A stretch of DNA of 64,000 bases. It comes from Ahaetulla prasina. Taxonomy: Eukaryota > Chordata > Lepidosauria > Squamata > Colubridae. The position numbers were made by a program, and so were the translations under genes. The stretch lies in NCBI RefSeq assembly GCF_028640845.1, contig NC_080541.1:176370002-176434001 (forward strand). Reading direction: 5' to 3'. Below, piece after piece: positions 34,542 through 44,700 of this stretch; positions within the stretch are counted from its first letter, which is position 1; each line of letters opens with the position of its first letter. A model generated the notes under the pieces. The model worked only from the letters and a program-made list of their open reading frames with translations. It was not told where the DNA came from and made no database searches.

Positions 34542-35581
34542 ACTTTCATTGCTGACATGTCTCTCTTGCCCTCCCCCATCTCAGTCTTGGTTGCCTCTTC
34601 ATTTCCATCATTTTCCCTTCCTTTTATAGTATTCTCCTTCTCTTCCTTCAAGGAGGTATTTAATAAGCGCTGCTGTTTTGCATTGAAATGAGGAGTTATT
34701 TTCTCAGAACCTGGGTGAAGCAAAGTTCCTATTGTATTTCTCCTAATAGAGTCTTACTGTACTTGATGGAATATGGTCTGCAGCTGGAAAATCTCATTGT
34801 CGTCATCCTGATATAGCATCTCTATGCATAATAACTTAGCATTTCTCTAGGATAGGCTGGGTCAATTGGGGCATATCTAAATCTTTCTTCCCTAGAATTT
34901 CTGACTCTCCCCTCCCTCCTCCCTGCCCCAAATATTAGCTAGCTATTTTTGGTCTTTAAAATGCTGAAGACTTTTTGTTTTATTCACTTCAACAAAACTA
35001 CCACTGAACCTCTTTTCTTTTGTAGTTACATGTAGTTATAGCTGCTGAGGCATGGATGCCTCCTTCATTTCATGGTTCACACTTTATTGTTGGATATTTT
35101 TCTAAAAAGTTTCTCATAAGTCTATGTAGATTAGTATGCGGCTCAACCCTGACTGAACCCAACTCTTTATATTGTGCAGGGAGTGGAAATTGACGGTGGA
35201 ATCAAGAAACTGTGCAGCACATAGACCTGCAACAGCTCTTAACATTATTTTGTTTGAATCATGGTATAAACAAATAGCATAGTTTTGCATTTTAAATTCT
35301 ATTCTCATTAAATAAAAGCTTGCCAGATGAAATTGCTGATAATACTGTTTCTCATTTTGTTACATAAACAAATCTAAGAGGTAGTCTGAGCAGTTGTAGA
35401 AGGAAAATTAGCATAACCTGTTTTGTCAATTCAGAGTAGGGCACAAGTGTAATGGGGGAGAAGCTGGCAGCATGTTTGACAAGGATTTTCTATTCCTTCC
35501 CTGCTGTCAGAGTGAAGGTCCCCACTTATTGCTGGCTTTCTGCATATATAAGATGAAAGTATGTTGGGGATTTTGTACCAC
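34542..35581. other. Intronic DNA, nothing recognised
   Basis: AT-rich with pyrimidine-rich stretches near 34560-34660; no feature supported. Confidence 0.4.
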
Positions 35582-35589
35582 CCAGAAAC

Positions 35590-35973
35590 CAGGGGTGAAA
35601 TGCTTCCAGTTTGGACCGGATCACCTGATCTGGTAGCGATGGCGGTGGGTGGTTTGGATAACTGCTAGCAAAAATCCCTCCCCCCACCCGGTCCATGCCC
35701 AGCTGAGCCACGCGATCATCAGAGGGTTTTTTTTTTAACTTTTAAAAGTATTTTTTCTTCAGCTGAAAATATGCTTTTAAAAGTAAAAAAAAAGCCTCTG
35801 ATGATCGCACGGCTCAGTTGGGATTGTCAGAACCTTTTAAAAGCCTTTTTTCTACAACCTCTTCGGCTTTTAAAAGTTAAAAAAAAGAAAAAGGTTGGGT
35901 CCACCCAGTCACATAACTCCCCCCAAGCCATGCCCGCAGTACCGGTAGTAACAAATTTTACATTTCACCACTG
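35590..35973. mobile_element. Non-autonomous hAT-like element with central palindrome
   Basis: Starts CAGGGGTGAAATGC and ends CATTTCACCACTG, flanked by an exact 8-bp target duplication CCAGAAAC (35582-35589 and 35974-35981). It shares the CAGGGGTGAAAT ends with 9125, 59682, 51042 and 62197. The centre, 35697-35823, is an imperfect palindrome: GCGATCATCAGAGG and CCTCTGATGATCGC enclose complementary T and A runs and CTTTTAAAAG motifs. No transposase is encoded. Confidence 0.92.
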
Positions 35974-35981
35974 CCAGAAAC

Positions 35982-36899
35982 CATTAAGAATTGCCACTTA
36001 GTTCACTAAAGTTCTGGTGAATGTCTAGAAATGATATAACTAATCAGTATTGATGGATGTATCAAGAAGAAAAGTAAAATATTCCTGTATTTGATATGAG
36101 GTAGGTAAAACTCTTTGCTATATTGTACTTCTTGCAACTTTTTCATTTGGGCTATTGATTTTTTGTTTTAAAAGTCTGGCTTTCATATGATCTGTTCTGA
36201 CATTTCAGTGGAGGGAAATATTATGCTTTCTAAGAAAAATAGCTTCATGTATAGAGCTTGGGTTATAATTCGCATGGGTGGGATGGTTGTATCTTAGAAT
36301 GGGGGACAGCACAAAATCTCAGGATAGAGACATAGTTAAGAGATCACAGTAGAGGAAATAACATTTGGGGTTAACATAAATTGCAAATCACTTGCTTTCT
36401 TATCAGATGTGATGATTCATGCTGACTTGGTCAGAGGGATGAGAAGCGTATTTTCTGTGCTTAGTATAGGAAGAGTAGAATTTGACTTTGTGCCAAGTCC
36501 TTCCATTTTCTAGTCTCTGAAGTTACTTCATTGACTCTTCAATTTGAAAAATCTCCTTCTCATGGAAAATCTCTGGCTTTTCTTCTAGCTTCTTGTGCAC
36601 CAGGCTTTTTCATTGCTGACTTGCCTATGGTCCAAAGATAGCCACAAATAAAAACTTTAGTTTCTGTTTAGACTAAGTAGAGCCAAAATTCCAATGAAGA
36701 CTGTGTTCAAATGGCTACGAGTGAAAAGGACATCACATAGTCTCTGGAAACAAAGTACTTTTCTCAATTTTCAGGTTTATTGTGTTATATTAAATCTTGT
36801 CTATAATTTCTATGAGGTGAATATTATTTTAGATTGAATGGGTTGATTTATCACTTCTATATTACTGGGGTGTTTTTAAAAACAAATTTTCAAGAAGGA
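35982..36899. other. Intronic DNA, nothing recognised
   Basis: No exon or repeat recognised. Confidence 0.4.
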
Positions 36900-37335
36900 T
36901 GTGTAAAATATATTTATTTATTTTATTTATTTATTTTGTCACAACATCATACAAAAAGATTATATAGTATATAAACATATATATGAGTAAATGTTAGGAG
37001 GTATAAGCATATATATATATAGGAAGAAGAAAAGAAAAACAATAGGACAGGAACGGTAGGCACGTTTGTGCGCTTATGCACGCCCCTTATGGTCCTCTTA
37101 GGAATGGGGTGAGGTCAATAGTAGAAAGTTTTTGGTTAAAGCTTTTAGGATTATGGGAAGAGACCACAGAGTCAGGTAAAGTATTCCAAGCACTGATGAT
37201 TCTGTTACAGAAGTCATATTTTCTGCAATCTAGATTAAAGCGGTTAACATTAAGTTTAAATCTATTGGTTGCCCTTGTATTATTGCAATTAAAGCTGAAG
37301 TAGTTTTTGACAGGAAGGACATTACAATGGATTTT
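36900..37335 (-). mobile_element. CR1-superfamily LINE, 3' end (reverse)
   Basis: The minus strand at 37087-37303 encodes the end of a LINE polyprotein: RFKLNVNRFNLDCRKYDFCN then RIISAWNTLPDSVVSS and SFNQKLSTID, the conserved C-terminal 'R...N.WN.LP..VV' segment of CR1/L3-type elements. It is followed by a UTR and a TATTT/ATTTT-rich tail at 36905-36937. The 5' side is truncated near 37335. Clade within the superfamily is not certain. Confidence 0.82.
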
Positions 37336-39949
37336 TTTCACTTTGTTTTTTGTTTTCACTTTCCCAAAAATACAGAGATTTTGAAAGATAATGGAGGACA
37401 GGGAGAGACTGGAGTAAAAAAACCATGATCATGGTGTGTGGGGAGAAAAAAAATGAAATATGCATGGTAGGTAGTGAGTGGTAGTAAGGGAGAGGCCAAG
37501 CCAGGGGAATGGCTAGCAAAGGTTAACATCTCTTTCTGCTGCTGATACGGTGATCTTTCAGAATTACTAATGAACATCATCAAAAAAACCTGATAGGATT
37601 GCAGCTAGAAGTCTTGTAGTGAGAGATTGTTTGTTTTAGGGAGATTGGGAGAAAATATTTAAAAAATAACAGCAGTACTCCTAGCATGTCTAGGAGTGGA
37701 GAAAGAAGCTTTGCTACTATGTTTGGTTCAGAGCATTTTGAAAACTGCTCTTTTGGAGAACTTTAATCATTTATAGTTTTTATGCCCTGGTTCTGTATCT
37801 AACATTGGTAAAATAACTTGGTGACTCAGAAAGGCTTGCTATTTGAATAGGAACTACTATTCTTAGAAAAAGGTCAAGGCACCTGCATTTTCATTGTTTT
37901 CTATTCTTTACACTAGAATATAGAGGAAACTGATTCATTCTTTGTGACCTTGCATGACTTAATGATGATGGGCTATTGTTGCACGAGAAGCTGTCCATTT
38001 CCCCACATCTAGCAATCAGATCCAATAGTCCATCTTGGATTTGCAAGAAAGGAAAGACATTCCAGCATGCAGAGGTTAATAATAGGGCTGTGCAAAGTAC
38101 TCAGAGCAACATGGTGTGAAACATCTTGGTGAAAATGAAATTCTCCTCTTTGAAATGGGGAGATAGCTGCATCTATTGGTAAACTGGGAATAGCTGCTTT
38201 GAAAACTGCTCCAGTCATCTTCACATGTATGTACATGTATATTGCTTTGCTAACAGTTTCTGCAGAATCTGGGCATATCTACCTGCAAAGTGCAAACCCT
38301 CTGGAAGAGCCTTGAGCCACACCAAGCCTTTCAGGAATTTTTGCTGGCTTAGTACTTTGAGTTTTCACTTGCCTCAGTGCATTTCACAAAGCAGCCACAT
38401 GAATGAATGCTTTGCCCAGTCGTATTAATGGCAACTTGATACTTAGTGCAGTGACTGGATAAAATCCAAGATTTTAGGATAAACACAATCCTTGTTCATG
38501 GCTGTATATGTTGTCAGAAGCCTTATTTTTCTTTGTCCTCAAATGCTTCTTTATTGCCAAACCATATTGCATTCTTTCATTTTTAATGTCACTGAACTAT
38601 CTTGTATCTTTTGTGAGTCATCAGCATAGTGAGGACCTGGGACAGAGAGTTTATTAGATTTTATGCCTTGTTTAGATCAAGCTTTAGCAATGCTTCCCAA
38701 ATATGGATGTTTTTAAAATGTTTCTGGGTACCAGATTTTCCCTTAAACTCTGTCTACTGACAGTGTTGAGATAGTTGCTGAAACTTTTTGACTGTGTCTT
38801 TACTTCTGCTATAGTCAAAGGCAGTATTTACCATTAACACAGATTCTATGGACAGAATTAACTTTCATACATACAGAGGAGCTATGTTGCTTTAATTGGA
38901 AAAGTTCAATTGGATCAGAAGAGAAGTGGTCTAGGAAAATAGGAAATGCTTGAAGAAATTTAAGAGCAATAACAGAAACCCGTGAATAAAGTACTGGTGT
39001 GAGGAAAAATGTAGGACAGGATAGCAAGGTATATGTAAAAATGGGAATATATGAGATATACCCATATAAGAATCTCCCTTGGAATTTTCTTCTTTATAGA
39101 ACTTAATAAAATTGCCCTTATCTAAATATCTATCTAAAGTTATGCACAATAAAGCCAAAAATTGTACTTTATCATCAAAATATGCGCTACAGATTCATCA
39201 GACAAGAGAAACTCTTTTGTCCGCAAATACAGTGAGCATTGATGATGCTGTATAAACGATTGGTAGTAGCAATTGCCATATAATAAAATGCAGTTCCTCA
39301 GGCTGTGTAATAAAACAGCTTTGATTACAGGGAGCAAAAGGGATGTTCTCATATAAACAAAATAGTCTTATTCATCACCAGTATTATCTCAATCCATCCA
39401 CTTAATATATTACTATATTATTCCCATGTACTCCCATCTCAAAGTGGTATATAAATAAAAAATGAAAACAAAAAAAAATACAAGAGTAAAGTACATTAAA
39501 CTAAAACAATATAAAAACATTTTAATTAAATGGAGAGGTAGAATGCAAAAAGAAAAAAGAAAAAATACACACGCAAGACCATGTAAGACCTATGTATATG
39601 AAGACAGATTTATAAAGACAAAATGATAGGTAGCTCTTGGATTAGGGTAGGAGTTTATGCCAAAGAGGAGGTACTACCACTGAGAAGACTTGTCTACAAA
39701 GCTCTGCAAGCTGTGGAACAAGCAGCAAGATCTCCATATATCCAGATCTGTAATGAGTGCACAGAGTGTGTACTCTCTGTTTTTAACAAGCAAAACAGTT
39801 ATTTCCAGTTTCTCCATGGTCAGGTGCTTCATTCAACAAACTGGTCTCTGCATTTTCCACCAATTGCCCCCATGAATCAAGGATATTCTCACATATGCAT
39901 TAAAGTAATGTAGGGAGCAGTAGCTAGAATGTCCTTGGTCAAAAAAGTA
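37336..39949. other. Intronic DNA, nothing firmly recognised
   Basis: No exon seen. At 39425-39465 a CCCATCTCAAAGTGGTATAT AAATAAA block may be a small L2-like 3' end, but it is too short to call. The overlapping + frames at 39623-39913 have no support. Confidence 0.4.
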
Positions 39950-40162
39950 TGTTGTTGTTGTCAGTTGCGAAGTTGTGTCTGACCCATCGCGACCCCATGG
40001 ACAACGTTCCTCCAGGCCTTCCTGTCCTCTACCATCCTCTGGAGTCCATTTAAACTCATGCCTACTGCTTCAGTGACTCCATCCAGCCATCTCGTTCTCT
40101 GTCGTCCCATTCTTCTTTTGCCCTCAAATCTTTCCCAGCATTAGGCTCTTCTCCAGTGAGTC
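39950..40162 (-). mobile_element. Bov-B (RTE) LINE 3' end (reverse)
   Basis: Read on the minus strand, this encodes the end of the Bov-B reverse transcriptase protein: SLMLGKI, then WLDGVTEAVG-like sequence, NGLQRMVEDRKAWRNVV and HGVAMGQ, followed by a stop and a (CAA)n tail that appears at 39951-39962 as TTGTTGTTG. Bov-B is abundant in squamates. Only about 210 bp remain, with frame damage. Confidence 0.88.
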
Positions 40163-40189
40163 GAGCCTAATGCTGGGAAAGATTGAGGG
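40121..40189. repeat. Bov-B 5' inversion hairpin
   Basis: 40121-40148 (CCCTCAAATCTTTCCCAGCA TTAGGCTC) is followed by a 14-base spacer and its reverse complement at 40163-40189. The second arm is an inverted copy of Bov-B sequence starting GAGCCTAATGCTGGGAAAGA. The two arms differ by one base, so the event is recent or conserved. Confidence 0.92.
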
Positions 40190-40415
40190 TATACAGTATA
40201 ATATAGAGCTTTTTTAATTTTGGAAAGTATAACTGTATTTTAGAACAGGCAGATTCCTCATTTTGTTAGTTCCCATATCAAGAAGCATACGACTATAGTA
40301 TATATTGTCAAGGTTTAGTTTCAGTTCTTGGGTTTATTATTATTATTGTTTGCTTCAGAACATGCATAACCTCCCCTGATTCAGTTATTACACAGAAGGA
40401 GAGCTGAATGTTTTC

Positions 40416-41100
40416 TTCTGCGCATGCGCGTTATGGCGGCGTTTTGAATCTCATGGAGGCGGCGGTCGGGAAGTCCTTGGGCCGCGATGCCGTTCAGCCG
40501 CTTGCCTAGCTGCCTGCGCTCTGGTCCCGCATTTACGATCATCTCGGCCGCCGAGAGTGAGGGCCTGGGGCCTCATTGAACTCTCGGCTGCCGAGTACGG
40601 AACCGGAGAGGTTTTGGAGCAGCGAATGGCGGCGGCCATGTTGGGGGGGGTTTGGAGAGACGCCCGGCATGATTCAGCTGATTTTCCGGCCGTTCGGGCC
40701 GTGGAAGGAAATCAACGAAGGAGCATTCCGAACATCGACGGAGGGCATGGAAGGTGGTATGCTGGATACCGGGTGTTTCGGATTGCTGCTAATTGTGCTT
40801 GCTGGGACGGAATTTGGAGGGGTAAGAACTTGGAGGGGCAGGAACATCGCCCCCCCCCTCCCTCCCTCCCTCCCTGCTTGGACTGGAACATCGCGTCTCC
40901 CCCATTGCTGACTTTTGCCTCGGCTTGTCAAAATGGGGGGTAGGAACATCGCCCCCTCCCTGCATAGACTGGAACATCGCGTTTCCCCCACGGAGGTTTG
41001 ATCTGTCGGCCTAGTGGGGGAGGCAGGGACGGCATGAGGGCACCGGCGGAGTCGTTTTCAATTAAGGACGCATAACCGGGAATGCGAGGGAGACCTTTTC
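40416..41100 (+). promoter_or_regulatory. CpG-rich L2 5' region, possible internal promoter
   Basis: GC content and CpG density rise sharply from 40416 (GCGCATGCGCGTTATGGCGG). The part 40845-40990 holds two diverged copies of a block with GGAACATCGC and CCCTCC runs about 100 bp apart. Its position at the 5' end of the LINE fits an internal promoter, which is inference. It could be mistaken for a host CpG-island promoter. Confidence 0.5.
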
Positions 41101-41234
41101 AGCTTGTGGTCCCACGGACTCCTACGGACTAGGACCCACATGGTTATCTATCTAAGGGTGGGTCCCGGCGATTTTTTTTTGGATGCGACGATAACATCGC
41201 CGACGGCTAAGGATGGACACTTTTCCGCAATTGT

Positions 41235-41430
41235 ATGGACAACTTCTCCAGGAGATATTCATTCGCCGAACTATTACGACTGCGAGGTTCCCCCGCCTCG
41301 CAGGAATGGCCCTCCAAGCTATCGAGGGCTTACCTTAACGAAGGGTCTTGGGACCCAGAGAGGTGGCATGCGGCCAAGAAGAATTTGTGGGGTTTTTTAA
41401 ATAGTTTTTTAAATAAGGGTTTTTAAGGGG
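41235..41430 (+). pseudogene. L2 ORF1-like remnant
   Basis: A frame with YSFAELLRLRG, then SRAYLNEGSWDPERWHAAKK and NLWGFLNSF fits the end of an L2 ORF1-type product upstream of the endonuclease. Recognition is based on position and on the WDPERWHA segment; moderate certainty. Confidence 0.5.
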
Positions 41431-41699
41431 AGGGATTCGACGGGTGGGGGGGAGGACCCGTCGGGGAGGGATCCAGCCCCTGTGCTAGTTCGCGACTTTA
41501 CGCCATCCTGTCTGAAGGCAGGGGAGGACGTCCCAGGTTTAGGGGGTTGTCCGATCTGTAGGGTAAGTGGGAGAGGCAGATAGGGCGGGGGGGAGGGGCC
41601 GTATCGAGTTATGGGGGCACGTGTTCGATGTCTGAGAGCGATCACGTGCTCCGGCCCCTCAGTCCCCACCCGTTCCTCGGGTGGCCATGATCCTCAGAG

Positions 41700-42370
41700 C
41701 TTGGATCTTCGGCTGATGTTATGTAATGCCTGGTCCGTGGTTAATAAGGCTCCCTGATTTGTGATCTTATTCAGGGGGGGTCCGCGGACCTCATGGGCAT
41801 TACGGAGACCTGGTTGGGCCCTGAGGGGGGGGTCCCCCTGGTGGAGATGTGCCCTCCAGGCTTCCGAGCATTTCATCAGCCGAGGTCCAAGGTAGGGGTG
41901 GGGGGGTGGCGGTTGTTATTAGGGAAGATCTAGAGCCGAGGGAGACCACTGTTCCTCAGATTGCCGGCTGCGAATCCCTCTGTGTGCGTTGGGGCTATAG
42001 GAATCAGTTGGGCTTGGTGATCGCGTACCTGGCTCCTTGTTGTGTGACCAGAGCCCTGCACGAGCTGTTGGAGGTACTGGCTGTTGTGGGTGTTGAGACC
42101 CCAAACTTATAGTCATGGGGATTTCAACTTGCCATCAGTTGGCTTGTCATCGACGGCAGCTCGGGAGTTCCAGGCTTCCATGACGGCCTTGGACCTGATT
42201 CGAGTAAATGATGGCCCTACGCACACAGGGGGAGGCATGCTGGACCTGATTTATATCTCTGGACAGTGGTTAAATGATCTGGTATTAGATGATTTAGTAA
42301 CAGAACCAATGTCATGGTCGGATCATTTTCTCCTTCGCCTAGACTTCGAACCGCCATTCACCATCGCAGG
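41700..42370 (+). pseudogene. L2 endonuclease domain, frameshifted
   Basis: Pieces in three frames reproduce the APE-type endonuclease: LMLCNAWSVVNKAP (41712-41753), DLMGITETWLGPEGGVPL (about 41786-41840; ITETW holds the catalytic Glu), RGGGVAVVIRE (about 41893-41925), a GDFNLPS-type segment (42117-42140) and SWSDHFLLRLDF (42316-42351; the SDH motif). Motif order and spacing are normal, but at least three shifts separate them. Confidence 0.87.
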
Positions 42371-42809
42371 GAGACGGAACCTATACGGTGGTTCCGCCCC
42401 AGGCGCCTGATGGACCCTGAGAGGTTCCAGACGGAGCTTGGGCCATTCCCTGAGGATCTGGCCCACGGCACGTCTGAGGACCTGGCCGTGCCGTGGGAAC
42501 AGCCCGCGCCGGGGGCCCTGGACCGTGTCGCGCCTTTGCGGCCTCTGACCCGGCGCAGATCTCGTCCGGCCCCTTGGTTCTCCGAGGGGCTGAGGGAGAT
42601 GAAACGCCGGAGAAGACGCCTAGAGAGCACCTGGAGGTCCAGTCGCTCCGAAGCTGATCGGACACTAGTTAGGACCTATTCTAGGACCTACCTAGTGGCA
42701 ATGAGGGAAGCGAGGCGCCCACGCCCACCCTCATTGCATCGGCAGATAACCGCCCGGCCGCCCTGTTTGGGTGACCCGCCTCTCCTACATCAGGAGGTGC
42801 GGATGACCC

Positions 42810-44180
42810 TTGCAGGGACAAGCCGAGGAGTTTAGTGGTTATCTATACGATAAAATCGCTCAGCTGAGGGACGGTCTGGACCGAATGTGGGATGATCCAA
42901 GCGAGGGAGAGGAGGCACGTCTTGTTGAACACGTTTGGGATGAGTTTGACCCTGTGGCTCCCGAGGACGTGGACAGGTTGTTGGGGAGGCTTCACGGCAC
43001 GACATGTTTACTGGACCCGTGCCCTTCCTGGCTGGTACTGGCCACTCAGGCGGTGACACGAGGCTGGCTCCAGAGGATTATCAACGCTTTGTTGGAAGGG
43101 GTTTTCCCTGCCGCCTTGAAAGAGGCGGTGGTGAGACCCCTCCTTAAGAAGCCCTCATTGGACCCAGCTATTTTGGGTAATTATCGTCCAGTCTCCAACC
43201 TTCGCTTTGTTGCGAAGGTTGTAGAGAGTGCCGTGGCGCGACAGCTGCCCCAACACCTGGATGAAGACGTCTATCTAGACCCGTTCCAGTCCGGTTTCCG
43301 ACCCGGATACAGCACGGAGACAGCTTTGGTCGCATTGGTGGATGATCTCTGGAGGCCAGGGACAGGGATATTCCTCTGCCCTGGTCCTATTAGACCTCTC
43401 AGCGGCTTCGATACCATCGATCATGGTATCCTGCTGCGCCGGTTGGAGGGATTGGGAGTGGAGGCACCGATATCGGTGGTTCTCCTCCTATCTCTCCGAC
43501 CGTCGCAGACGGTGTTGACAGGGGGCAGAGGTCGACCGCGAGGGGCCTCACTTGTGGGGTCCCACAGGGTCGATTCTCTCGCCCCTGCTGTTCAACATCT
43601 ACATGAAGCCGCTGGGTGAGATCATCAGTGGTTTCGGGGTGAGATACCAGCAGTACGCTGATGATACTCAGCTGTACTTTTCCACCCCGGACCACCCCAA
43701 TGAAGTTGTCGAAGTGCTGTCCCGGTGTTTGGAGGCCGTACGGGTCTGGATGGGGAGAAACAGGCCCACGCTTAACCCCTCCAAGCGGGAGTGGCTGTGG
43801 ATGCCGGCACCCCGATCCAGTCAGCTGCAGCTGCGGCTGGCTGTTGGAGGCGAGTTACTGGCCCCAAAGGATAGGGTGCGCAACTTGGGTGTCCTCCTGG
43901 ATGATCGGCTGTCGTTTGAAGACCATTTGACGGCCGCTCCAGGAGGGCCTTCCACCAGGTTCGCCTGGTTCGCAGTTGCGCCTTCCTTGATCGGGATGCC
44001 TTATGCACAGTCACTCATGCGCTCGTTACCTCTCGCTTGGATTACTGTAATGCTCTCTACATGGGGCTCCCTTCAAGTGCGCCCGGAGGCTTCAGTTAGT
44101 CCAGAATGCAGCTGCGCGGGTTATAGAGGGAGCTCCGCGTAGCTCCCATGTAACACCGCTCCTGCGCAGACTGCACTGGC
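42810..44180 (+). pseudogene. L2 reverse transcriptase, frameshifted
   Basis: 42810-43370 reads LDPCPSWLV, VRPLLKKPSLDP, NYRPVSNLRFVAKVVE and DPFQSGFRPGYSTETALVA, the RT finger domain. One base is missing near 43395 at LDLSAAFDTIDHG, moving the frame. 43552-44140 carries the SILSPLLFNIYMKPLGE and YADDTQLYF motifs (catalytic ADD at 43657-43665) and NPSK. The C-terminal LVQNAAARV and LHWLPV segments follow in other frames (44095-44190). Length is normal for L2. Confidence 0.92.
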
Positions 44181-44700
44181 TGCCTGTGGCCTTCCGGGTG
44201 CACTTTAAGGTGTTGGTTATGACCTTTAAATCGCCCATGGCTTAGGACCTGGGTACTTACGGGACCGCCTGCTGTTACCACACGCCTCCCACCGACCCGT
44301 ACGCTCCCATAGAGAGGGACTTCTCAGGGTGCCGTCCGCCAAACAATGTCGGCTGGCGGCCCCCAGGGGAAGGGCCTTCTCTGTGGGGGCCCCCACACTC
44401 TGGAACGAGCTTCCCCCGGGTTTACGCCAAATACCTGACCTTCGGACATTTCGTCGCGAACTCAAGACTCATCTTTTTATTCGCGCGGGGCTGGCTTAAA
44501 TTGGGTTTTTAAATGTTGAATTTATTAATTTTAAACGGGGTTTTTTAGTATGGTAAATTTTAATTGCTGGGCTAATTTAATAAGTTTTTTAAATCGTATT
44601 TTAAACCTGTATATTGTATTGTCGGTTTTATTATGCCTGTACACCGCCCTGAGTCCTTCGGGAGAAGGGCGGTATAAAAATCAAATAAAATAAATAAATA

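Larger units (their letters stand above)
40416..44700 (+). mobile_element. Near full-length L2 LINE
   Basis: A 4.3-kb element on the + strand with all L2 parts in order: CpG-rich 5' region (40416-41100), ORF1-like segment (about 41100-41430), apurinic endonuclease (about 41700-42370), linker (42380-42800), reverse transcriptase (42810-44100), C-terminus (44100-44500) and the 3' hairpin plus TAAA tail (44620-44700). Several single-base shifts break the frames, so it is inactive, but overall divergence looks lower than in the L2 relics at 21.6 and 49.8 kb. The 5' boundary is set by the abrupt rise in GC and CpG; no target duplication was found. Confidence 0.9.

Noticed and set aside
34204..34629. 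141-codon + strand frame as a separate gene
   Set aside because: Only 34467-34539 is coding: it is an ERI3 exon bounded by splice sites, and the rest of the frame is intron.
40416..41100. Host CpG-island promoter or first exon of another gene
   Set aside because: The block runs straight into L2 ORF1, endonuclease and RT remnants on the same strand, so it is more simply the L2 5' region. It remains worth testing for promoter activity.
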